64,000 nt of DNA from Pseudevernia furfuracea (Eukaryota; Ascomycota; Lecanoromycetes; Lecanorales; Parmeliaceae), in NCBI GenBank assembly GCA_022315425.1, contig JAIUPT010000042.1, forward strand, positions 434,001-498,000, written 5' to 3'. Position 1 is the first letter of the stretch. The number at the start of each line of letters is the position of its first letter. This document shows, in pieces, positions 22,459 through 31,083 of the stretch. The notes under the pieces were generated by a model. It was not told the DNA's origin, made no database searches, and saw nothing but the letters and a program-made list of their open reading frames with translations. The position numbers were made by a program, and so were the translations under genes.

Positions 22459-22544
22459 TGACTGATGCAAGGCTCGAACTTGCGACCTTCTCCGCTCACG
22501 TTTGAAGTGTAAAGGAGACATAATAACCACTATACTAATCAGCC
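22459..22544 (-). tRNA. tRNA-Val (UAC), 13-nt intron
   Basis: On the minus strand an 86-nt gene folds as a standard cloverleaf of 73 nt plus a 13-nt intron. The acceptor arms GGCTGAT and ATCAGTC pair with one G-U. The anticodon stem is TCTCC/GGAGA, the T arm is GCAAG-TTCGAGC-CTTGC, and the discriminator base is A. The anticodon is TAC, read after T33 and followed by A37. The intron lies directly after position 37, the canonical place for nuclear eukaryotic tRNA introns. CCA is not encoded. The gene stands between the WD40 gene and the transposon patch. Confidence 0.93.
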
Positions 22545-22632
22545 GGGAAGGTGTAGGTACATATCGAATAATTTTTAATATTATATCTATATCTATTATT
22601 CATATTATCTTAGAGTGAAAAGAAGTACAGTA

Positions 22633-23006
22633 CAGTCGAACCTCGCTATAGCATAATTCGGCACAACGGAATCCTCGGTATAGCTGAATAATCTCCCAGA
22701 TTTCTTCTAAATCCCATACAAATAACGGAAAAACTCGCTATAACTGCATAACGGAATTATTTACTGAAATTAACGGAAAAATATACATATTTATGCATAA
22801 AACATGCATAATTAATGTATAAATAATAATATTGTGCATAATATAGTACGTATAAGCTGTTTTTACTAGCTAAAATTTCACTTAAATTCTTAGCTTATAT
22901 GATTTAGGCTTAGCTTGTTCTTAGCGCCGTTTCGCTATTACGGAATACTCGCTATAACGGAATGAAGCTGCTGATTTTTCCGGTTTGCTATAGCGAGGTT
23001 CGACTG
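22633..23006. mobile_element. Pogo-like non-autonomous TIR element (MITE)
   Basis: A 374-bp AT-rich element with 21-bp perfect terminal inverted repeats (left CAGTCGAACCTCGCTATAGC, plus one more base) and a flanking TA on each side (22631-22632 and 23007-23008), the target duplication expected of Tc1/mariner/pogo elements. The CAGT...TATA terminus fits the pogo/Tigger/Fot1 group. Several copies of a CGCTATAACGGAA-like motif lie just inside both ends and could be transposase-binding sites. No transposase frame is present. It sits 88 bp upstream of the tRNA-Val 5' end. Confidence 0.85.
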
Positions 23007-23011
23007 TAAGT

Positions 23012-23139
23012 ACTCGTGCTGTCCAGAAGTGAGCCACCTCGCTTAGTAGCGGCGGAAGGACCCCCTTAGAATGGAAATTTTGGTGAAGTGCCAAGACGCT
23101 ATCCTTTAGCGTCGTAGCTTACTTCTGGACAGCACGAGT
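23012..23139. mobile_element. 128-bp TIR element abutting the pogo-like MITE
   Basis: The left end ACTCGTGCTGTCCAGAAGTG and the right end are inverted repeats over 23 bp with one mismatch. The interior has a small hairpin (GACGCTA ... TAGCGTC, about 23096-23115). It begins only three bases after the TA duplication of the previous element. No clear target duplication is visible, so the family is unassigned. Confidence 0.7.
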
Positions 23140-23287
23140 CACCAAGTAGGTAGTAAAGTAAAGACATGACATGAATAGTGAGCGTTAAAAAAACTTACTA
23201 TCTTAGCATATGGTCTTGGCGCTAGCAAATCCTTTGACATTTCTCTTACGATCTATCTGAGCTGATGCCTGTTTTATAGCATAATTA

Positions 23288-23671
23288 ATTATTATCATCA
23301 TTCTCCTTGTTCTCTCTACTCCTCTTAGCTGGCCTACTCTTTTCACTAACTTGTAGTGTTGGGAGTAGGGTCTGCTGCTTTTCAACGACAGTAGCTTCGA
23401 CCTTGTTCTTCTTGTTCGTCCTTTTCTTGCTTATCTGTGATATTGGGAGTAGTGTCTGCCGCTTTTTGATGACAGTAGCTTTGACCTTGTTGTTCTTGTC
23501 TACCCTCTTTTTGCTCATCTGTGATATTGAGAGTAGGGTTTGTTGCTTTTCGACGACAGTAGCTTCGGCCTCGTTCTTTTTCTCCGCTCTCTTCTTGCTA
23601 ATCTGTGGTGTTGGGAGTAGGGTCTGCTGCTTTTTGGGGATAGCAGCTCCAGTCTTGGTCCTCTTGTCCAC
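23288..23671 (-). CDS. Repeat-encoded basic ORF, possible transposase tail
   Basis: A 128-codon frame built from about four copies of a 28-residue unit (KQQTLLPxxQISKKRxxKKN and a following EATVV stretch), very rich in Lys, Gln, Thr and Glu. The underlying 84-bp DNA units start at 23361, 23445, 23529 and 23613. It ends in a charged tail (SRENKENDDNN). Length-variable basic tails of this kind occur at the C-terminus of pogo/Fot1-type transposases, and two TIR elements lie within 500 bp, but no DDE or HTH domain is present. I regard it as a possible relic rather than a functional gene. Confidence 0.3.
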
Positions 23672-23690
23672 CCTGTTTTGTCACACTTAA
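23361..23690. repeat. 84-bp tandem repeat, about four copies
   Basis: Units begin at 23361, 23445, 23529 and 23613 with exact 84-bp spacing. The last is partial. Each starts GGGAGTAGGGTCTGCTGC or a near variant. Because 84 is a multiple of three, frames stay open on both strands; the hydrophobic plus-strand frame is a shadow. Confidence 0.88.
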
Positions 23691-23987
23691 TAGGTGTATT
23701 CAATATTTACATATACTATTGTTGATGGTCTCAGCGCCGACTCGGGCCCAAGTTTCTAAAGAGATTGATTGAATGGACTACAACAGCACTCAAAGGAGTT
23801 CGGTAATATCTGCTGATTTTTCTTTATGCCGCTAATTCGTAGACTACAAGCTGATCGCTGTAAGGCGGATCGGGGTATCTCATGCTAGAATGAATGAACA
23901 CGCTGGTTGAAGCTCCAAGCAATATATGCCCATCCGCAGCAATATGTATCCGCATGACACATCTCCCCCAAGCTCTATGCTATAACG
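23691..23987. other. Spacer, no gene seen
   Basis: The base composition returns to normal from about 23.7 kb. It lies between the repeat ORF and the 3' end of the large gene on the minus strand. Nothing else is supported. Confidence 0.4.
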
Positions 23988-26900
23988 CTACAAGTTCCAC
24001 CTCATGATATCGATCTTTTTCAACTGAACACCACCACTTGCAGCTTTATGTACCCTCCCAGCCTCTTCTGACTCCACTACGTCGGCTTCGGCAAAGCTGT
24101 TGCCGTTCCCATGCCGGATCGAAGCGTAAGCTCTGGCGAAGCTCTTGAATGGCGAATTGTCGTCGTCCCACCACTTAGGCCTACCTTGGTTTTGCTTTTC
24201 CACCGCCGCATTAGTATGAGGTAGAGGAAAGGGACTCGTGGTGCTCATACTCGAGGTTTGAACAACGCCTCTCACCACCTCGAGATCTGACTTCCACATC
24301 TTCCGATCCTGACTCAAGTAAACAGCGCCTCGCCGAGTGTTATCCCTAATGCGAGTTTCTATGGCTTCCTTTATTCGATAGCGCGCCTCACTAACATTGA
24401 CTTTGCTCGCAATCTCTGCCAGTAGCTCGATCATGCTCTCTGACAGTACTTGCCCACGATAGTATTCCGGCTCTAACAACTCATGGGCCTTGATTCCCCA
24501 ATTTGACAGAATAAGTCTGTGGCAAGTGTTTAGCAAGCCTTGGTTTTGCTTCGCGCCGTTGGGGGAAGACTTCGCCGAGATTTGTAAGCGGGCGTCGCTG
24601 GATCCCTCCTCTCGCAACTCTGAACGGGAAGATCGCCTCGGAAAGCCGTTTGCTGTTGCGTTAGATGAGCTCTGAAGGACACTACGATCAGGCTCTTTCC
24701 AAGGCAGAGATCGCTGAACGCTCTTGGTGGTGGTTTCTGTCGGGGCCGAAGCGGGCACAAGTGGCGATCGCATCGATTGTGGAGCTACAGGTATATGCGA
24801 GCCTCGCATAGTTGCAGGAGTATAGGGCACCGGGTGTAGGCTGCCTGAGCTATCTCGACGATACTGCGACGGTGGTTGCTTGACAGACACACCATTGACT
24901 AGATGTGGGATACTCGGTTGGGGTGGTATTCCTCTTTCTTTCGACTTCTTGAGCTGGTCGACTGGCGGATCATCTTCTGTGAGATCGATGGTGACTCGCG
25001 ATTTGGACGGCTTCTGTAGAACTCTCGAAGAGGTCGCTTCCTTCAAGGCTGATTTCGCCTCTGCTGGCTCAAACTCAGGCTCACCATCCCTGACAGCCTC
25101 ACTGTGCACCCTCTCACCACTGATATCAACAGTGACCCGCGCTTTGGACGGCTTCCGAAGGATTTCATAAATGGTCGCTGGCTTGGGGACAGATTCGGTT
25201 CCCATTCGCTCTAGTGGCTTATCATCGGTGGCAGGTGCATCCTCATGATGCATCTTCTCAAGAGCTGGATCTGACTCGGAGGTGGACTTTTGCTCTACCG
25301 GCTCAACGCAAGGTTCATCGTCTCTGACAGGCTCGACGTGCACTTGCTCAACACCAGGCTTCTGTGCGACGAGAGCAAGCGCTTCATCTAGGTTTCGTCT
25401 ATTGATAACACGCTTTTGGTATTGAGGCGCCTCAATTTCAGTCTGATAGAACTCTTCATAAGGCACGACATCCTCTGCTTCTTCGGCACATCGTCGAAGA
25501 TACTGGGAGTATTCAATCTTGTGCCTGACGATGAAGTCATCCCATAGAGATTGATGCGCCATTCCACTGGCTTTCACGAGCTGGCTGATTTTTCTACACA
25601 TAGCCGCGAAATGCTTGATGTCTCCTGGGTAGGCGGTATACGTTGCTTTGAATAAATCGAAGATGTTTTGAGGTACAGAAGAAGAACTCCGCTTGACCGT
25701 TTCGTTTGAAAGCTGTACTTCTTTTTGGTGCTCTTCGACTGGTTTCACCTCGGGAACTGAGACAGGGTTGCTTAGTTGGATAGCAGGCTCAAGAACGACA
25801 GGAGGAAGACGCGGTTGATTTTCTGGATTAGCCTTAGCGACGAAGGCCGTGACGGCAATAGACAGAGGGGTAGTTTGATTCACGGGCTCGCCGGTGTGAG
25901 CAATAGGTTTCAATGGTGTGTTGTCTCGATCGACCTTCATGTCAGGCATTGGAATGTCTGTGTCTACCCCAATCAGCCGTTGCTGCGACATCGGGTCCGT
26001 TGCAATGTTGTCATGCAGGGACGTGTCTGTGTCTACTGTAACTAATTGCTGTTGAGGTGAAGGCTTCGATGCGGTTTCGTCAGGCGTATGAGTGTTTGAG
26101 TTTTCTTCAATCGACTGTTGTTGATGCAGGGGTTCCAGGGGGGTTGTGTCAGGATGAGCGGCTTGATTCAACATCATTTCCGATGTCGGCGCATTGCTCG
26201 CGTGCTCGACGACTTTCTCTGCTCGAGTGGATAGATCTTTACTGGCTTCGCCTGGTTCTCGATCCACGGGCCGACCTTCCTCGTTAGTGTTCGCTAATTG
26301 ATCGTTACTCGCAGCCATCAGGTCAATCTCCGGATCAACAGTATGATCCACGTCGTCGTTTGCTCTCGTAGGATCGTTGTCGGCCTTTTCATGGTCAGAC
26401 GACTGGAAGGATACATCAAGGTCGACAGATTGAGCACGATGCGCTTCATCATTAGATGCATAAGTGCTTTTCTGGACCACGATGCTCTGCTCTGCGTCAG
26501 CACCTTCGACGTCTGCATTCTGCGCAAAGAACAAGCGAGACTCTGCTTCGTGATCGAATGAAGAATTATCCTGCACACCAGACTTTGCATTCTCACCGTC
26601 TGGTTCTATATAAGAGGTGAAAATCGGAAGCGGTGCTGCATCCAATTCCATCTCTTGCATTTGAGGTCTTGGTGGCAACTCTTTCAATTCAGTTTTCTGA
26701 CGCTCAATCTCAAGGTCAACCGACTGGTTTTGCGCATTCACCTTCTCAACGTTGTTTTCCACTTTTGAATTCCGCCGCTCTGCTTGAGTCGTTCCTGTAA
26801 GTGCGGTGAACTGCATTCTAGGAGTCGTTGTAGTTGTACTGCTCTCGCTACTGCTTCCGGAAGCTAAGAACTCTTGACGAATTTGCCGGGCCCGTTCTGC

Positions 26901-29900
26901 TGGATCCCGCGGATTCTCTGATGTGGTCCCGGGCGAAACAGTGAAAGACATTGTCGGACTCATGGTAGGCGTGCTGCTCTCGCTACTTCTCCTTGAAGCC
27001 AAGAAGTCCTGACGATATTGCCGAGCTCTCTCTGATGGATCTCGCGGAATGTCAGACCTTTCAGTTAATGTAAAGGCCGATGGGACCTTGAATCTTTTCT
27101 GGCGCTTAGCCACACTAGGCGATACAAAGCTCGAATCTGCAACTTTGCGCTTCATCTCATGAGCGATTTGGGCGGCAGGGTCAGAGGTACGGAGTTGGAT
27201 TAGAGGATGTGTGTGAATATCGTCTGGTGTCGGCAACTGCTCTGGAATTGATTTAATTTTCGCATTGGCGTTAGCGGCCACGGATGGCTGATCTAACCAC
27301 GAAATCTGGCGCTGACTCTCGGTCATGATATGAGACGAGTCGTCTGATTTATCTGACGCTGCGTTTTCTTTTCTCGGTCCTTGTTGGACTCCTGCGATCA
27401 ACTTATCGGGTTTCTCCAAAGTGCTGTCGGCCACATTTTGGCTATTGCTTTCTTCCGGAAGATCTGCATCCACATTTCCAACGCCTTGGTCGCCAACAGT
27501 ATCAGAGTTTCCATTTTCGCCATGGATTTCAGCGGTAGAAGTTTCTGAACCGGGAGCGACTGATGCCGACACAAATTCAGTATCGTTATTTATAGTGCCG
27601 TTCATTAGAGGACTAAAGTTTGCCTTCAACGGCGAAGATAGAGTTCTGGACCCCAATGGTGATCTGTGGTACACATGGCCATTGACGTAAGGGGTACGTT
27701 TGACTTGCGTAAAAGGGTCCTGTGGCTGCGAGGCAGTAGAAGGAAATTGCTGCATCGGCGCGCTACTTGCAGTGAAGTCTGTCTTTTCGTTGAGAGGGAT
27801 TGGGACTGTCAATTCTAGGTCTGACTCAGGGGTCGGTGACGCTGGAAGGAGGGGGGAGAAGGGTTCCTTGGCAATAAGGGTCTCATCCGGATGTCTTATT
27901 GCAGGCTGAACCAGAGCCAGCTGGGCATTGGGCGACAAGTTACTCCTTAGTACAGAGTTCGCGCTTGAACGTCGTCTGACCACCTCTTCATCTGTTGGGG
28001 TCCTAGATCCTCGGTCAAGTATGGGCAAGATCGAGGCTGAGACCTCTACACTGTCAGACTCATTGTCGGCCCCGTTATCAAGGACTTTCCGTCCAGACCC
28101 TCCGTTCCACTCACCCGAGAATTTCAGAAGAGGAAACATGGGAGTAGATGCGCCAGGAGTAGTAGGAGTGGCACTCCCGCTATGGCTTAGTGGTGCTGTA
28201 TTGCCATCATGATGACGCTATAGAAATCAGTCCTGCTCAAATATCAAATGATAGGGCAACGGACATCGATGTGGTCCTTGAGACCACCTGCACTTGCATA
28301 AGACTTGGTGCAATCCTTCACAGGGCACTCGAAAGTTTCGAACGATCCTGTACTGTGGTGATGTCGCTGAAGATGGTTTAGCAGAAGCTATCTCATCGAC
28401 TGGTTCAGTTATCACTTACATCCACATGGTACTTCAGGCCGGTAGATCTCTTGTATGACTTGTCGCAACCTGGTGCCTGACACTTGAATCGACGGACCTC
28501 TTCGTCAGCTGAAGTAGATGCAACGCTAGGTGATAAAAGACCAGGAGACACAATACTAGGAGATCCTGTTTCTCTTGAAAAACGCCTTGCTGGTATCGGA
28601 CTCGGCCGCCCTGGAAGCAATGAATGAGACGAGATTGATGCGTGAGACTGCCTGCGTGAAGATGAGTCCGAGCGAGGATTCTTTAATATCCTTTGGACTG
28701 AGTGATCAGAATGTTCGGCACTTGCCCAACTGCTATCCGGTGGTAGCTGATCAAGCTCAGGCGATGCGGGCCATTGTCCCGATGACACAGGAATATCTGA
28801 TTCAGAGTCGGCTGTTTGGTCAATTACCGCACTTGGGGTCATTGTACCGTTTCTTGACTTTCGTGTATTCGTTGGCCGTTGAGTACGGAGGATGGCTTTC
28901 TGATTCAGCGTCTTGAGTAAAGAGATCGGTATGTTTGCAGTGGGCTCGCGCTGACCAGGCTCTGCTGGCAGCCAAGCTGTGTGACTGGTTAGACATGTTG
29001 TATGGGAACCAAGGTTGAGTGAAATCACTTACAGTCCGAACGACTCAACAAAGCCTCCTGATCTGTTGGAATATTAACATCTCTGCTCTTGATTCGATTT
29101 CCTCCGGTGTCTTGACCGGAGGCCGAGCTTGTAAGCTTCGACATAGACCCAATCGAGGGCTCCAAAGGGGCATTAGGGTGTGGTTCTGCAGATTCTGATA
29201 TCGAAGGGCTGGCTGGCCGACTACGGAGTGTGTTGATAGAAGCTTCATTTACAGCTGCTTCAGGTCTCGCGTTGTTATCCAGGTCATGATTTATTGCTAA
29301 GCCCTCACGGTTTTTGCCGATCCCATGGAAGTCATGGTCATCAGCTGCCTTCTTTCTTGGGGCATCATTGGGGGACTGTCTTTTTCTTTTCGAGGTTCCA
29401 ATGGAAGCTCCTCTAGCGTTGTCGTCACCGGGAGCAAGAGTGATATCTCGAGAAGCTTCAGACGCATTTTCAATGACAGCGGGTCCGATTGAGGCTCCAG
29501 TACGCCCAAGTGGTTGCTCGGTTGTTGGCTCCAAGATAATCTCTGGTCCTGGTGGAACACCTTTGCAATTTCGCAGTAGGTCCAAGAGAGCTTCATTACC
29601 ACTTGGTCTCTGAGGAGCTGCTTGTACTTGAAGATTAGTCAAAGTCCCCACTAAAGGATTCCCGTGTTTCCCCGTCGTTAGCGGAGCCAATGACTTAACA
29701 CTTTTCGCAGTGGAGGTAGAGCCGAAGTTGATACTGGTGGTTGGATTTGGTGGCTTCGGCTTGCTAACAATAGGCGCGTTAGAGCGAGGTACCTGAGTAG
29801 CAAAGCCCACCTGGATATCCTGATTATTCCCTGCTTCGGAGGTCTGGGTGCTGGGCTGAGACATGATTGGTGACACAGTAGCTGACTGCTCGGAGTGCGC

Positions 29901-30478
29901 GTCCCATTTATGTTTTCGCAAGTCTGCTAGCTTTTTCAGAAGCTCCTTTGTCCCCTCTCTGCTCTCAATGGCCTGAGGGGCGACACCAAAGTTACCAGAT
30001 CCACTCGAACCAAGACTTTTGAAGTCTTTAACATAGAGCATAAGCCTTTTATCTCTTGGACCAAGGTGTGTTGCGACAATCTCGAATTCATACAATTGTA
30101 GGAGCCCTCCAACGGTTCCCTCTGTAAGCTTCCTTCTGTTCTGCTTGGCGTATTGTTGAGATGCCTGGTTGGTAATTGAAGCATTGACACGGATAACACT
30201 GTCCGAAAGTGTGACTTGTATGGGTTCCTCAAAGGTCAAAAACTACACCCGCGTTATTAGTAATATAGAGCAATGAAAACGTACTTGCTAACCTTGGTGA
30301 TCTGAACAACTGGTCCTCTTTTTGCACATGATATCCTCAAGTTACTGCCGTCGTCATATGATAGCACTCGGAACTCCCCAGTCGATCGATCTTTGTTTGT
30401 GCCATGCTCTCTATGCCGTAACGCTTCACCCAGCTCTCCTTCTATAGTGGCCGCGAGCCATGGCTTTAGGGCATCCAT
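23988..30478 (-). CDS. TPP1/Est3-domain protein with two C2H2 fingers
   Basis: Exons on the minus strand: 30478-30293, 30242-29033, 28976-28420, 28366-28265 and 28217-23988, giving 2,094 aa. Residues 1 to about 150 match the fungal TPP1/Est3 OB-fold domain of shelterin/telomerase accessory proteins (GGLLQLYEFEIVATHLGPR, then LMLYVKDFKSLGS). Family members bind telomere-end proteins and help recruit telomerase. A disordered segment follows. Then come two C2H2 fingers of the C-x4-C-x12-H-x4-H type at about residues 632-690 (CQAPGCDKSY... and CPVKDCTKSY...), each split by an intron before its last His. A very long Ser/Thr/Glu-rich region contains an internal duplication, and a SUMO-interaction-like VTIDLTEDD motif lies near residue 1780. 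A conserved-looking helical block (SLWDDFIVRH, about 1534-1620) and a C-terminal block (about 1914-2000) follow. A two-gene reading split near 29030 is possible, but the phase-compatible 56-nt intron argues for one gene. Confidence 0.72.
26806..27060 (-). repeat. Internal duplication in the TPP1-type protein
   Basis: Two roughly 41-residue units in tandem share RDPSERARQYRQDFLAS / RDPAERARQIRQEFLAS followed by Ser/Thr-rich spacers. The DNA copies have diverged, so this is an old duplication. Confidence 0.75.
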
Positions 30479-31083
30479 ACTCCTTCTCGTGACACCGTAG
30501 GGGAATTATGCAGTGATTTGCGAGTCAGTGGCATGGTCCAGCAAGGAGCGGAGTCGACAAGACTCCTCAAGCTGCGATGACTCAGTCTTGGGAGCGATGT
30601 ATATAATGAGAGAAGTGTGAGTCCAAGGGGATTCGTGGAGTGACGCCCAGTAGTCTATAGAGCATGTGTAGAGGTACAAGTGAAGCAAACGTACCTTAGT
30701 TTAGGTTACGCGGGGCCGTTGAAATTCCGCTGCCAAGCCTTTTGAAAGCGGGACAAAAAAAACAGGAAGTGACAGTATCGTCTTTTCCCCCTCACAAACG
30801 CGTAACGATAAGGAGAAAGAGGAATCTTACAGCTTTCAGGCGACGGAAAATGGCCTAGTATCTGAATACCGGAGACCAAGGACGAAGTGCAGGACCACTC
30901 CAGCAAAGGAACATACACATCTACTCTCCCTGGGCTGCGGGGGTGCTACTCCAAATGGCAGCTTTACTTCACCTTGGAAAGTGTAACTAAGAGATGAGAT
31001 GCGTTCTTGTCATTTGTCGCACATTGTTTCCAATGCTCTGGACTATCGCAGTACCATGAGACGCTCTAAGGGACCTACAAAAC
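30479..31083. promoter_or_regulatory. Divergent promoter, TPP1-type gene and FAB1
   Basis: A 605-bp interval between two divergent start codons. No coding signal is seen. It must hold the promoters of both genes; a clear TATA box is not evident. Confidence 0.5.

Noticed and set aside
22441..23150. Possible CRISPR-like or regulatory repeat array
   Set aside because: The repeated CGCTATAACGGAA motifs are irregularly spaced subterminal repeats of the TIR element, and the organism is a eukaryote.
23307..23690. Hydrophobic plus-strand frame resembling a membrane protein
   Set aside because: It is the opposite-strand shadow of the 84-bp repeat, and its periodicity follows the DNA unit.
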